From Bacteroidaceae bacterium (GTDB taxonomy: Bacteria > Bacteroidota > Bacteroidia > Bacteroidales > Bacteroidaceae): 64,000 bases of DNA. The notes under the pieces are model-generated. The model did not search any database and had not been told where the DNA came from. It saw only the letters and a program-made list of their open reading frames with translations. Both the position numbers and the translations under genes were made by a program. The stretch is from positions 35,544 through 99,543 of the forward strand of contig JAGBPB010000090.1 of the NCBI GenBank assembly GCA_017633615.1, given 5' to 3'. Shown in pieces: positions 25,073-34,888 of this stretch (within the stretch, counting starts at the first letter, position 1; each line of letters starts with the position of its first letter).

Positions 25073-26447
25073 CAAGATTTGGGATGCGCATGTAGTGCAA
25101 GCCGTTCCCGACGGTCCTACGCAGTTGTACATAGACCGTCTGTACTGCCACGAGGTTACAACCCCGCAGGCGTTTGACACCATCCGTGAAAAGGGTTGCG
25201 GCGTGTTTCGCCCTGAGCGTGTGGTTGCCATGCCTGACCATAATACGCAGTCTGACTGCAAGGACAGGATTGATGATCCCGTGGGCCGCAAGCAGGTTGA
25301 GACACTTGAGCAGAACTGCCGTGAGTTTGGAATAAGGTACTTTGGTCTGGGCAGTCCCGATAACGGAATCATCCATGTGGTGGGTCCCGAGAAGGGCCTT
25401 TCACTGCCGGGCATGACAATTGTTTGCGGCGATTCGCATACATCAACCCACGGTGCAATAGGTGCAATCGCAATGGGTATAGGCACATCTGAGGTCGCTC
25501 AGGTACTGGCATCACAGTGCATCCTGCAGCGCAAGCCCAAGACCATGCGCATAAATATTGAGGGTGAACTGAGTGAGGGCGTGACCGCAAAGGATGTGGC
25601 GCTCTATATCATGGCGCAGATGACCACATCGGGTGCGACAGGATATGCGGTGGAGTATGCCGGCCAGGTTGTTCGCAACATGAGTATGGAGGGACGTTTG
25701 ACATTGTCCAATCTCTCTATTGAAATGGGCAGCCGCGCAGGTCTGATTGCCCCTGACGCCACCACATTCGAATGGCTGCAGGGCAGAGAGTATGCACCCA
25801 AGGGTGCCGATTGGGATGTCGCAGTGCGCCAGTGGAGCCAACTACGCAGCGATGATGACGCCGTATTTGACAAGCAGGTTACATATTATGCCGATGACAT
25901 AGCACCGCGTATTACCTACGGAACCAATCCGGGGGCGGGTATTGCGGTGGACGGAACAATTCCTGCATACGAATCTGTATCGGAGCAGGAGCGTGAGCAG
26001 TTGAAAGTCCAGTTGGACTATATGCAGTTCAAGCCCGGACAGAAACTGGAGGGAACGCCTGTGGACTGGTGTTTCCTGGGCGCCTGCACCAACGGCCGAA
26101 TTGAGGATTTCCGCGCTTTTGCAAGCGTGGTTCAGGGCCGACGCAAGGCTCCAGGCGTGACAGCATGGCTGGTTCCGGGATCATGGGCCGTGCGTAAGCA
26201 AATTATTGAAGAGGGTATAGACAAGGTGTTTGAGGAGGCCGGTTTTGAACTGCGAATGCCTTCATGCTCGGCCTGCCTGGCTATGAACCCCGATAAGGTT
26301 CCGGCAGGGAAGCTCTGCATATCGACCTCTAATAGGAATTTTGTGGGCCGTCAGGGACCCGGCGCCAGAACGGTGCTGGCCAGCCCGCTGACTGTTGCTG
26401 CAAGCGCCGTGACAGGTGTTATAACTGACCCTCGTAAACTCTTGTGA
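25053..26447 (+). CDS. leuC: 3-isopropylmalate dehydratase, large subunit
   Basis: The 464-residue aconitase-family subunit has the substrate motif [14 protein letters not shown] (about 128-141), the ACTNGR region with an Fe-S cysteine (about 347-352) and the later C-x2-C ([10 protein letters not shown], about 406-415), giving the three ligands of a 4Fe-4S cluster. Together with LeuD it isomerises 2- to 3-isopropylmalate, and by inference also citramalate in this operon. It overlaps leuA at its start and nearly abuts leuD. Confidence 0.96.
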   Translation: MGKTLFDKIWDAHVVQAVPDGPTQLYIDRLYCHEVTTPQAFDTIREKGCGVFRPERVVAMPDHNTQSDCKDRIDDPVGRKQVETLEQNCREFGIRYFGLGSPDNGIIHVVGPEKGLSLPGMTIVCGDSHTSTHGAIGAIAMGIGTSEVAQVLASQCILQRKPKTMRINIEGELSEGVTAKDVALYIMAQMTTSGATGYAVEYAGQVVRNMSMEGRLTLSNLSIEMGSRAGLIAPDATTFEWLQGREYAPKGADWDVAVRQWSQLRSDDDAVFDKQVTYYADDIAPRITYGTNPGAGIAVDGTIPAYESVSEQEREQLKVQLDYMQFKPGQKLEGTPVDWCFLGACTNGRIEDFRAFASVVQGRRKAPGVTAWLVPGSWAVRKQIIEEGIDKVFEEAGFELRMPSCSACLAMNPDKVPAGKLCISTSNRNFVGRQGPGARTVLASPLTVAASAVTGVITDPRKLL

Positions 26448-26449
26448 CT

Positions 26450-28585
26450 ATGGAAAAGAAAATGAGCATAGTGGAATCAACCTGCATTCCAATCAATATA
26501 GACAACTGTAACACGGACCTTATCATACCGGCCCGATACATGTCGGCCACCACCCGTGACCTGGCATACTTTGGCGATGCATTCATGCATGACTTAAAGT
26601 TTGAGGCCGATGGCACTCCCAAGAGTGACTTTGTGCTGAACCGCCCCGAGTACAGCGAGCGCCCTCACAAGGGCTGCCATGAGATTGTCGTGGCAGGCAC
26701 CAACTGGGGATCGGGCTCAAGCCGCGAGCATGCCGCATGGGCTATTGCGGGATACGGCATCAGGGTGGTTATATCGGACCGTTTTGCCGATATCCATCGC
26801 GGAAATCTGCTTAACTGCTTTGTGCTACCGGTTACCGTGAGCACCAAGTTCCGTGACGAGCTGCTGGCAAGCATAAAGAAGGATGCGGGTACCGTTGTCA
26901 GGGTGGATCTGGAGGGTCAGACCGTGACCAATCTGGCAACCGGACACAGTGAGAAGTTTGAGATTGACGCCTACAAGAAGCACTGCCTTCTGAACGGCTT
27001 TGACGATATTGATTACCTGCTGAGCCGCAAGAGTGACATCGAGGCTTATGAGGGCAGGGCCATTCGCGGTCGCTACATTGAGATTCTGGATACCACGCTG
27101 CGTGACGGTGAGCAGACATCGGGCGTAAGTTTCTCCAATCAGGAGAAGCTGAGCATTGCCCAGTCGCTGCTGTCGGATTTGAATGTGGACCGCGTGGAGA
27201 TAGCATCGGCCATGGTATCGGACCGCGAGCAGGAGTGTGTGCGCGGTATTGCCGAGTGGGCTCAGCGCAACGGTCTGCTGGGTCGCGTCGAGGTGCTGGG
27301 ATTTGTTGACCAGAACCGCTCGGCCGACTGGATTCTTGATGCGGGATGCCGCGTTATGAACCTGCTCTGCAAGGGCAGCCTCAAACACGTGACCGCCCAG
27401 CTAGGCAAGACTGCAGCAGAACATATCAAGGATATTCAAAGCACCGTTGAGTACGCTGTGAGCCGCGGAATGGAGGTGAATGTCTATCTTGAGGACTGGA
27501 GCAACGGAATGAAGCGTTCTCCCAAGTATGTGTTTGATTTGATGGATGCTCTGACCAGGATGCCTGTCAAGCGCGTGATGCTGCCCGATACATTGGGCAT
27601 TCTGAATCCCGACACCACTCTGGAGTACTGCCGCCGCATGGTGGAGCGTTATCCGGCCATACATTTTGATTTCCATGCACATAATGACTATGACCTGGCT
27701 GTGGCCAATGTCTATGCGGCTGTGAAGGCCGGCGTGAAGGGTCTGCATGTGACAGTGAACGGGCTGGGCGAGAGGGCCGGAAATGCGCCGCTGGGCAGTG
27801 TGATGGCTGTGCTTAAGGACCAGATAGGTGTTGAGACGGGTCTTAATGAGAACCGCCTGTTCAAGGTTAGCCGTAAGGTTGAGATGGACAGCGGCATTCA
27901 TATTCCGCACAATATGCCGGTTGTGGGTGAATTCGTGTTTACCCAGTGTGCAGGCGTTCATGCCGATGGTGACAAGAAGGATAACCTTTACTATAATGCG
28001 CTGCTGCCGGAGCGTTTCGGCCGTGTGCGTGAATATGCGCTGGGCAAGAACAGTGGCAAGGCCAATATCCAGATGAACCTTATGGCTATGGGTATTGAAC
28101 TTGATGAGGAGTCAATGCGCAAGGTTACCGACAGGATCATTGAACTTGGTGTCAAGAAGGAGCAGGTTACTCAGGATGACCTGCCGTACATTGTGCATGA
28201 TGTGCTGCACCACGAACAGGAGGAGCAGAGAATCCGCATACTGAACTATTCGCTCAGTCTGACGCAGGGTCTGCGCCCGCAGGCAACCGTCAAGATTGAG
28301 ATTGACGGCAAGGCATACCAGGAGGCTGCCACCGGTGACGGTCAGTACGATGCGTTTGTTCGTGCGCTGCGCAAGATATACGCCAGCCTGGACAAACCCT
28401 TCCCGGTCCTGACCAACTATACGGTATCAATCCCGCCCGGAGGCCGTACCGATGCCTTTGTACAGACCATAATCACATGGAGTTTCAAGGGTTCCGAGTT
28501 CAAGACACGCGGTCTTGACGCCGACCAGACAGAGGCGGCTATTAAGGCTACAGTAAAAATGATGAATAAGATAGAGACATTATGA
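26450..28585 (+). CDS. Fusion: LeuD (dehydratase small subunit) plus citramalate synthase-type enzyme
   Basis: One uninterrupted frame of 711 residues encodes two enzymes. Residues about 1-195 are LeuD, with [16 protein letters not shown] (about 83-98). After a short linker (about 196-206), residues about 207-711 are a complete 2-isopropylmalate/citramalate synthase: [15 protein letters not shown] (about 211-225), [30 protein letters not shown], and a C-terminal LeuA dimer-type regulatory domain (about 580-711). These are separate genes in related organisms as I know them. The second half is of the Bacteroidota CimA-like group, which I infer condenses acetyl-CoA with pyruvate. I use ATG 26450; an in-frame GTG at 26444 overlaps the leuC stop. 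Confidence 0.88.
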   Translation: MEKKMSIVESTCIPINIDNCNTDLIIPARYMSATTRDLAYFGDAFMHDLKFEADGTPKSDFVLNRPEYSERPHKGCHEIVVAGTNWGSGSSREHAAWAIAGYGIRVVISDRFADIHRGNLLNCFVLPVTVSTKFRDELLASIKKDAGTVVRVDLEGQTVTNLATGHSEKFEIDAYKKHCLLNGFDDIDYLLSRKSDIEAYEGRAIRGRYIEILDTTLRDGEQTSGVSFSNQEKLSIAQSLLSDLNVDRVEIASAMVSDREQECVRGIAEWAQRNGLLGRVEVLGFVDQNRSADWILDAGCRVMNLLCKGSLKHVTAQLGKTAAEHIKDIQSTVEYAVSRGMEVNVYLEDWSNGMKRSPKYVFDLMDALTRMPVKRVMLPDTLGILNPDTTLEYCRRMVERYPAIHFDFHAHNDYDLAVANVYAAVKAGVKGLHVTVNGLGERAGNAPLGSVMAVLKDQIGVETGLNENRLFKVSRKVEMDSGIHIPHNMPVVGEFVFTQCAGVHADGDKKDNLYYNALLPERFGRVREYALGKNSGKANIQMNLMAMGIELDEESMRKVTDRIIELGVKKEQVTQDDLPYIVHDVLHHEQEEQRIRILNYSLSLTQGLRPQATVKIEIDGKAYQEAATGDGQYDAFVRALRKIYASLDKPFPVLTNYTVSIPPGGRTDAFVQTIITWSFKGSEFKTRGLDADQTEAAIKATVKMMNKIETL

Positions 28586-29640
28586 AGATAAAGGTTGCAG
28601 TTTTGGCCGGCGATGGTATCGGCCCCGAGATAATGGAGCAGGGTGTTGCAGTAATGAGTGCTGTGGCACAGAAGTTCGGACATGAGGTTGAGTACCGCGA
28701 GGCAATTTGCGGTGCGCACGCCATTGATCTGGTGGGTGACCCGTTCCCCGAGGAGACTTTCAAGACCTGCATGGATTGTGATGCAGTGCTGTTTGCCGCC
28801 GTGGGTGATCCCAAGTATGATAATGACCCGGCATCGAAAGTGCGTCCCGAGCAGGGTCTGCTGGCCATGCGCAAGAAGCTGGGCCTCTATGCCAACATCC
28901 GTCCCATAGAGACATTTGACTGTCTGGTACACAAGTCACCTCTGAAGGATGAGATTGTGCAGGGAGCCGATTTCATCTGCATCCGCGAGCTTACCGGCGG
29001 CATGTATTTCGGTCCCAAGAAGGAGGAAGCCGATGAGGCATTCGACACCAACCTGTACAGCCGCGCCGAGGTGGAGCGCATCCTGCGCGTGGGCTACAAG
29101 TACGCCCTGGCCCGCAAAAAGCACCTGACCGTTGTGGACAAGGCCAACGTGCTGGCAAGTTCACGCTTGTGGCGCCGCGTGGCAATGGAGATGATGAAGG
29201 AGTATCCGGAGGTTACTACAGACTTTATGTTCGTGGACAACGCCTCAATGCGTATGATCCAGGAGCCCAGGTTCTTTGATGTAATTGTAACTGAAAACAC
29301 CTTTGGCGATATCCTGACCGATGAGGCATCATGCATTACCGGCTCAATGGGTCTGCTGCCCAGTGCATCAACAGGTGAGCATACTCCGGTGTTTGAGCCT
29401 GTTCACGGTTCATGGCCCCAAGGCAAGGGCTTGAACATAGCCAACCCCCTGGCTCAAATCCTGAGCGTAGCCATGCTCTACGAGTATTTCGGCCTCACTG
29501 AAGAGGGTAAACTGATTCGTAAAGCCGTACAGGCCTCACTTGATGCAAATGTCCGCACCCCTGAAATACAAATCGCGGGAGCCGCAAAGTACGGCACCCG
29601 CGAAGTAGGTCAGTGGATTGTTGATTATATTCTTACTTAA
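28582..29640 (+). CDS. leuB: 3-isopropylmalate dehydrogenase
   Basis: The 352-residue NAD-dependent beta-decarboxylating dehydrogenase has GDGIGPEI (about 10-17), the substrate-binding arginines in the [21 protein letters not shown] region (about 91-110, here in part), [11 protein letters not shown] (about 189-199) and the metal-binding aspartates in the DNASMRMIQ and [12 protein letters not shown] segments (about 220-255). It overlaps the fusion gene stop by 4 bp (ATGA). It oxidises 3-isopropylmalate and, by inference, 3-methylmalate from the citramalate branch. It ends the operon and overlaps the convergent gene by 8 bp. Confidence 0.95.
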   Translation: MKIKVAVLAGDGIGPEIMEQGVAVMSAVAQKFGHEVEYREAICGAHAIDLVGDPFPEETFKTCMDCDAVLFAAVGDPKYDNDPASKVRPEQGLLAMRKKLGLYANIRPIETFDCLVHKSPLKDEIVQGADFICIRELTGGMYFGPKKEEADEAFDTNLYSRAEVERILRVGYKYALARKKHLTVVDKANVLASSRLWRRVAMEMMKEYPEVTTDFMFVDNASMRMIQEPRFFDVIVTENTFGDILTDEASCITGSMGLLPSASTGEHTPVFEPVHGSWPQGKGLNIANPLAQILSVAMLYEYFGLTEEGKLIRKAVQASLDANVRTPEIQIAGAAKYGTREVGQWIVDYILT

Positions 29641-30157
29641 CTCTCCAAACATCGAGTGTGATGCCGCCGCCGGCACCGCCGAATCCGGGCTGGCAGAGGA
29701 ACAGTGACTCATTCATCCAGGAGTACTTACTGTCCTTGGGAGCCTCAAACTTGGGTGCGCAACGGAAATACATGCCACCCTGGCCACCCATCTTGATGAT
29801 ACCGCAGTTACGTACGTGAATGCTCACGCCGTCATCAGTGCGAATGCAGTAAATGGCCTCAATTTCAGTGCGGCCGTCGCACTGCATCTGGTAATCTGCA
29901 CCACCAGGCAGAACCTCACCCTTGATATCGGGACCCTGGAATGTGCCACCTGTGATAGGAATTACGGTGCGTGTACCCTTGCCTGTATCACCTACGGTAA
30001 AGGCCTGACCTAAGGTTACGTTAAGACGTACTACATATTCAAGCTCAGGAGCCTTGGGCTCACCACCCTGCTGCTGGGGTGCGCCGAAACCGAACTGTGC
30101 ATTTGCATTCACTGTAAAGAGAGCCATAACGGCTGCTGCGAAAAGGATTTTCTTCAT
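29633..30157 (-). CDS. DUF3237-family exported protein
   Basis: The 174-residue protein has a signal peptide (cleavage after NANAQ, residue 21), a short Gly/Gln-rich linker, and a DUF3237-like domain: a single beta-barrel with [17 protein letters not shown] (about 41-57), [18 protein letters not shown] (about 93-110) and the terminal DVWRVK. DUF3237 proteins have no established function; most lack a signal peptide, so a periplasmic or surface version is somewhat unusual. It is convergent with leuB, overlapping by 8 bp, and divergent from the metal transporter gene. Confidence 0.75.
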   Translation of the reverse strand: MKKILFAAAVMALFTVNANAQFGFGAPQQQGGEPKAPELEYVVRLNVTLGQAFTVGDTGKGTRTVIPITGGTFQGPDIKGEVLPGGADYQMQCDGRTEIEAIYCIRTDDGVSIHVRNCGIIKMGGQGGMYFRCAPKFEAPKDSKYSWMNESLFLCQPGFGGAGGGITLDVWRVK

Positions 30158-30239
30158 AATTGTAAGTATTAATTGTCTGATTATTTCTGAATTGGGCCGA
30201 AAGTTAGGTATTATATCTCAAAATACGTAGTTCTTTCAT

Positions 30240-30247
30240 TAATTTTG
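30240..30247 (+). promoter_or_regulatory. Promoter -7 box of the metal transporter
   Basis: TAATTTTG, 24 bp before the ATG at 30272; -33 element unclear. Confidence 0.45.
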
Positions 30248-30271
30248 CGCCGTCATTTTTCAATCAAATAA

Positions 30272-31312
30272 ATGATAGTTTCAGTATTGACAGAATCGCT
30301 CAGGACCGCTGTGCTTGTTACAGGGCTGGTGGTGATTATGATGATGCTCATTGAGGTGTTCAACGTGAGTTCTGGCGGACGCATGTTCTCAGGTTTGGGC
30401 AAGCGCAGGCTGGGGCAGGTGCTGCTGTCAGCATTCTTGGGAATAATTCCGGGATGTATGGGCGGTTTTGCATCAGTTTCACTCTATACTCACGGACTGA
30501 TAAGTTTTGGTGCTCTGGTGGCTATGATGATTGCATCATCGGGCGATGAGGCATTTGTAATGCTGGCTATGTTTCCCGGTAAATCTTTATGGATATTCAT
30601 GATACTCTTTGTGGTGGCTGTGATTGTAGGACTGCTGGTGGACCTGTTCCGTTACAGATATGACAGCTGCAGGTCGATGAACGTCCATGAGGAGGATATG
30701 GCTCCAGCTCACATTCATAGTCACAGTCGTCATTTTGGTTGGAAGCGTGTCATTATGTCATCAGGCGTGCTGGTGTTCGTGGCGGCGTTATTGCTTGGAA
30801 TGCTTGAGGGAGAAGAGACGGAAGTCATGAATGGCGGTTTCAATCTGCTGTCAGAGGAGTGGATGTACTGGCTGTTTGCCATACTCAGCATGATGGTGCT
30901 GGGTATGCTTGTTTTTGCAGGTGACCATTTTATAGAGGAACATATCTGGGAGCATATAATATGCCATCATCTGCCCGGTATATTCATGTGGACATTAGGT
31001 ACGCTAGTGCTGGTGGGTGTGCTCACCGCATTCTTTGATATAAGTACATGGATAAGCGGTAACACTGGTCTGATGATTTTGTTGGCGGCTTTGATAGGTA
31101 TTATTCCGGATTCAGGACCACATCTGGTCTTTGTGTCCCTTTTTGCTGCCGGTGTAGTTCCGCTGCCGGTGCTTATGGCCAGCTGTATCAGCCAGGATGG
31201 TCATGCCTCCCTGCCTCTGCTAGCTCAGAGTCGCCGTGCCTTCCTTATAGCAAAGGGCATTAATGTAGTTGTTGCAATTGCGGTAGGTTTTATTCTGCGC
31301 GGTATTGCGTAG
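30272..31312 (+). CDS. Putative 10-TM manganese/heavy-metal exporter
   Basis: The 346-residue membrane protein has two homologous halves, each with a conserved GIIPGCMGGFASVSLY (about 57-72) or GIIPDSGPHLVFVSL (about 275-289) motif, and a His/Glu-rich cytoplasmic loop (EEDMAPAHIHSHSRH, about 139-153) that may bind metal. This is the putative 10-TM heavy-metal exporter/manganese transporter family. The metal is not certain from sequence. Its 3' end overlaps the convergent AraC gene by 23 bp. Confidence 0.8.
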   Translation: MIVSVLTESLRTAVLVTGLVVIMMMLIEVFNVSSGGRMFSGLGKRRLGQVLLSAFLGIIPGCMGGFASVSLYTHGLISFGALVAMMIASSGDEAFVMLAMFPGKSLWIFMILFVVAVIVGLLVDLFRYRYDSCRSMNVHEEDMAPAHIHSHSRHFGWKRVIMSSGVLVFVAALLLGMLEGEETEVMNGGFNLLSEEWMYWLFAILSMMVLGMLVFAGDHFIEEHIWEHIICHHLPGIFMWTLGTLVLVGVLTAFFDISTWISGNTGLMILLAALIGIIPDSGPHLVFVSLFAAGVVPLPVLMASCISQDGHASLPLLAQSRRAFLIAKGINVVVAIAVGFILRGIA

Positions 31313-32201
31313 GCGTAAGCCCTGTGTGTTTCTTGAAGAACCTGAAAAAGAAAGACTGGCTGGGGAAATTCAGGCTTGAAGAGATCTCCTTTATAGTCAT
31401 GTCAGAGTGGCGCAGCATGTTCTTGGCATCAAGGATAAGCAGCTCATTCAGCCATTCCGGTACGGACCGACCGCTGGTTTCCTTAACGATCTTGGAGAGA
31501 TATTTGGGAGTTACACACATCTTGTCTGCATAGTAACCTACCAGATGCTCGCGGGCATGGTCGTTTATGGCCAGTTTGATGAACTGTTCCAACATATGAC
31601 GCTGACGGGTGGTGCGTTGTGGGGTTTCATTATCCTGTCTGATCTTGGAGTTGGCCAGGAACCCTGCAAACTGGTAGAATACCGATGAAACAAGCCCGCC
31701 GATACTTTCCTTGACAAACTGCGGATTGGTCTTGGCAATATCCAGTGCCAGATTGACATATTTGTGGAGCATCTCAGTTTCATCGGACGAAAGATGAATG
31801 CACGGGTCGCGAAGAACCTCCATGGCTTCAATAAGGAATTTGCTGGGATTGATGCCTATTCCTGTTATAAAAGAGGTGGAGGCACAGATAAGTGTAAGCT
31901 TGAGATGCTGGTCTATGTTTTCCGGTTCTGTTATCCTGACAATATTGCCCGGAGTGAAAAGTAACAGTGTGCCAGCTGTAAGATGGTACTCTGTCAGGTT
32001 TACGGTGCAGTCCGCCGTGCCTTCCACACAATATGCGGCCACGTAGCAATCTACGCGGAACGGATACTTCAGATACTTGTACTCGGGTTTGTCCTGCAAT
32101 CTGGATATAAAGAAATCGTCACCTATGCCAAGCGATATGCCGGACGGTATCATTTGCATGATCCTGGATGGCGTGATGAGCGTTTCAGAGTATGATTCCA
32201 T
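31290..32201 (-). CDS. AraC-family transcription regulator
   Basis: The 303-residue protein has an N-terminal cupin-like sensing region (about 20-190) and a C-terminal AraC double helix-turn-helix (about 205-302), with YADKMCVTPKYLSKIVKETSG (in part, about 223-243) and FPSQSFFFRFFKKHTGLTP (about 280-298). It is divergent from the TolC/HlyD/ABC-2 efflux operon, with 172 bp between starts, and is the obvious candidate regulator of it. The ligand is unknown. Confidence 0.9.
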   Translation of the reverse strand: MESYSETLITPSRIMQMIPSGISLGIGDDFFISRLQDKPEYKYLKYPFRVDCYVAAYCVEGTADCTVNLTEYHLTAGTLLLFTPGNIVRITEPENIDQHLKLTLICASTSFITGIGINPSKFLIEAMEVLRDPCIHLSSDETEMLHKYVNLALDIAKTNPQFVKESIGGLVSSVFYQFAGFLANSKIRQDNETPQRTTRQRHMLEQFIKLAINDHAREHLVGYYADKMCVTPKYLSKIVKETSGRSVPEWLNELLILDAKNMLRHSDMTIKEISSSLNFPSQSFFFRFFKKHTGLTPTQYRAE

Positions 32202-32224
32202 CTTCTTTATCTTTTAAATTGGCC

Positions 32225-32232
32225 CAAAAGTA
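32225..32232 (-). promoter_or_regulatory. Promoter -7 box of the AraC gene
   Basis: TACTTTTG on the minus strand, 23 bp before the ATG. Confidence 0.45.
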
Positions 32233-32303
32233 ATATCATTTTTGTGTAGATGTAATTAAAAGTGTCAATTTTCGACCAATAGATATAAAGAGTGAATAAA
32301 AAG

Positions 32304-32337
32304 ATTGTCTTTGAGATGAATTATGGCACTAATTTTG
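32304..32337 (+). promoter_or_regulatory. Promoter of the TolC/HlyD/ABC-2 efflux operon
   Basis: ATTG (32304-32307), 22 bp, TAATTTTG (32330-32337), 36 bp before the ATG. AraC-type binding sites would lie in the AT-rich stretch 32,240-32,300, but I cannot define them. Confidence 0.5.
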
Positions 32338-32373
32338 CACCGGAATAAAAAGGAAAATCAAAAAAACTAAGAT

Positions 32374-33882
32374 ATGAAAAAATCCAGTCTGATTCTGATG
32401 ACGGTCTGCCTGACACTTGCAGGGGTTCCTGTTGCAGCAGAGACCGTACTGACACTTGAAGAGTGCAGGGCTATGGCGCTTGAGAACAACGGCCAGTCCA
32501 AGATTGCCCAGGAGAAAGTTACTGCAGCCGAGTATGACAGCAGGGTCGCTTTTGCCAACTATCTGCCCAAGGTTTCAGCCACCGCGCTTTATTTGCATAA
32601 CAGCGATAATATTAATCTGGCCAGTGAGGATCAGCGCAATACACTGTCCACAATGGGATCATCACTGACGGGTTTGTCAGGATCACTCATGACTGATCCC
32701 GCTTTCCTTAATCTGTATTTGAGTGATGCTACCGTCAAGAACACGGTGAATTATATTGTCCAGAAGATGTCTGCTGCCGATATCGAGGGCACGCTCAACC
32801 AGCTGGGCAAGGAACTGTCTGACAACTTGACTCTTGATATCCAGAATGTCTATGTGGGTGCCATTACCGTTGAGGAGCCTATTTATGTGGGCGGTAAGAT
32901 ACGAGCATATAATAAGGTGACGGCATACGCCAAGGAGCTGGCCCAGACCCAGCTGGACGGTGAGGACCAGAAGGTGTTGGTAACGGTTGATGAAGCCTAC
33001 TGGCAGATTGTATCAATTGCCAATAAGTTGCGTCTGACTGAGAAATATGTTGATTTGCTGCGTCAGATGGACAAGAACGTAGAGCTGATGAAACAGGAGG
33101 GTGTAGCTACTGCATCAGACCAGCTCTCTGTAAGGGTTAAGCTGAATGAGGCAGAGATGAGCCAGATAAAGGCACAGAACGGTCTTATTCTCTCCAAGAT
33201 GCTGCTCTGCCAATTGTGCGGCATGCCGCTTGACAGTGAAATCATGCTTAAGGATGAACTGAATGATACTCTTGAGATTCCGGCCGATGAGGTTACATAC
33301 ACTGAGGAGGAACTCTATGAGAACCGTCCTGAACTGAAAAGCCTGCAGCTGGCTGTGAATATGTATGATATGAAATCAAAGATAGTACGTGCCGATTATC
33401 TGCCTACCATAGCTCTTACCGGTAACTATCTGATAACAAATCCTTCTGCTCACAACGGTCTGACCAATGACTTTCACGGAATGTGGAACGTGGGTGTGGT
33501 CGCCAAGATACCGGTGTTCCATTTCGGTGAGGGCTTGAATAAGTACCGCAAGGCCAAGTCAGATATGATAATTACCCAGTATCAGCTGGAGGATGCACGC
33601 GGCAAGGTTTCACTGCAGGCGTCACAGTATGAGAAGAAGATTGCCGAGGCTGATTCACGTCTTGAGATGGCACTCAAGAATATGGAGAACGCTGAGGAGA
33701 ACCTGCGTATAGCAAACATCGGATTCCAGGAGGGTGTGGTAGAGTCACAGTTAGTGCTGGCCGCCCAGACGGCATGGCTCAAGGCTCACTCTGAGGAGAT
33801 AGATGCGCGTATAGACCGCATAATGGCTACGGTTTATCTGCGCCAGGTAACAGGTCAGTTGAGTGTAAACGATAAAAAATAA
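32374..33882 (+). CDS. TolC-family outer-membrane efflux protein
   Basis: The 502-residue protein has a signal peptide (cleavage after VAAA/E near residue 22) and two TolC repeats rich in Ala/Gln/Asn heptads, beginning LTLEECRAMALENNGQSK (about 26-43). It forms the outer-membrane channel of a tripartite exporter. It is the first gene of a four-gene operon with the HlyD adaptor 5 bp downstream and two ABC-2 permeases. Confidence 0.92.
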   Translation: MKKSSLILMTVCLTLAGVPVAAETVLTLEECRAMALENNGQSKIAQEKVTAAEYDSRVAFANYLPKVSATALYLHNSDNINLASEDQRNTLSTMGSSLTGLSGSLMTDPAFLNLYLSDATVKNTVNYIVQKMSAADIEGTLNQLGKELSDNLTLDIQNVYVGAITVEEPIYVGGKIRAYNKVTAYAKELAQTQLDGEDQKVLVTVDEAYWQIVSIANKLRLTEKYVDLLRQMDKNVELMKQEGVATASDQLSVRVKLNEAEMSQIKAQNGLILSKMLLCQLCGMPLDSEIMLKDELNDTLEIPADEVTYTEEELYENRPELKSLQLAVNMYDMKSKIVRADYLPTIALTGNYLITNPSAHNGLTNDFHGMWNVGVVAKIPVFHFGEGLNKYRKAKSDMIITQYQLEDARGKVSLQASQYEKKIAEADSRLEMALKNMENAEENLRIANIGFQEGVVESQLVLAAQTAWLKAHSEEIDARIDRIMATVYLRQVTGQLSVNDKK

Positions 33883-33887
33883 AAGAT

Positions 33888-34880
33888 ATGGACAACAAGA
33901 CACAAAAAATGAACATTGCGCTGTCTTTGACGGCATTTGCAGTTGTAATTGTGATTGTATGTGTGGTTGGAATTTATACTTTCAATCACAGGGAGCCTGA
34001 GATTGTTCAGGGACAGGCTGAGGCAAATGAGTATCGTGTGTCAAGCAAGGTGCCCGGACGTATTCTCAAGATCATGGTTCAGGAGGGACAGTTTGTAAAG
34101 GCCGGCGATACTCTGGCCATACTTGATACTCCCGATATCAGTGCAAAACAGGCTCAGGCTGAGGCTGTGCTCAGTGCAGCTACCGCCCAGAACGCCAAGG
34201 CTCAGAAGGGTGCCCGTGAGGAGGAGATCCAGGGTGCATATGAGATCTGGCAGAAGGCCAAGGCAGGGCTTGAGATATATGAGAAATCTTACCGCCGTGT
34301 GGAGAACCTGTTCAGCCAGGGCGTGGTGAGTGAGCAGAAACGTGACGAGGCCAAGGCCCAGTATGACGCTGCCGTTGCCACTGAGAAGGCTGCCAAATCA
34401 CAGTATGATATGGCTGTGAACGGTGCAGAAAAGGAGATAAAGGAGATGGCTGCTGCCCAGATGCGTCAGGCCCAGGGCGTGGTTGCCGAGGTTAACTCTT
34501 ACATTGAGGAGACAGTGCTGACCGCATCAATGGACGGTGAGGTCAGTGAGATATTCCCCATGGTGGGTGAGCTGGTAGGTACCGGTGCTCCTGTCATGAA
34601 CATTGCTGTTATGGATGACATGTGGGTAACGTTTAACGTGCGTGAGGACCTGTTGCGGGATCTTACGATGGGTGCCGTGCGTGAGGCTTACATCCCTGCT
34701 TTGGACCGCAAGGTTGATGTCAAGGTGACATATATGCGTGACCTTGGCTCATATGCCGCATGGAAGGCTACCAAGGTAAACGGCCAGTATGACCTCAAGA
34801 CCTTTGAGGTACGCGCTGTACCTCAGGAGAAGGTTGAGAACCTGCGTCCCGGAATGACTGTAATAATTGACAGAAAGTAA
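33888..34880 (+). CDS. HlyD-family membrane fusion protein
   Basis: The 330-residue adaptor has one N-terminal membrane helix (about 9-30), a split biotinyl-lipoyl domain (VSSKVPGRILKIMVQEGQFV in part, about 47-66; then ETVLTASMDGEVSEIF about 206-221) and an Ala-rich coiled-coil hairpin (about 85-195). It bridges inner-membrane permeases and the TolC channel. It lies between tolC and the two ABC-2 permeases, spacing 5 and 8 bp. Confidence 0.92.
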   Translation: MDNKTQKMNIALSLTAFAVVIVIVCVVGIYTFNHREPEIVQGQAEANEYRVSSKVPGRILKIMVQEGQFVKAGDTLAILDTPDISAKQAQAEAVLSAATAQNAKAQKGAREEEIQGAYEIWQKAKAGLEIYEKSYRRVENLFSQGVVSEQKRDEAKAQYDAAVATEKAAKSQYDMAVNGAEKEIKEMAAAQMRQAQGVVAEVNSYIEETVLTASMDGEVSEIFPMVGELVGTGAPVMNIAVMDDMWVTFNVREDLLRDLTMGAVREAYIPALDRKVDVKVTYMRDLGSYAAWKATKVNGQYDLKTFEVRAVPQEKVENLRPGMTVIIDRK

Positions 34881-34888
34881 TTGGGGTT

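Noticed and set aside
32245..32275. Possible fourth efflux operator (AGTGTCAATTTTCGACC) upstream of the AraC gene.
   Set aside because: Only one half-site matches, the GACAC half is absent, and no promoter lies at the required 34/21-bp spacing.
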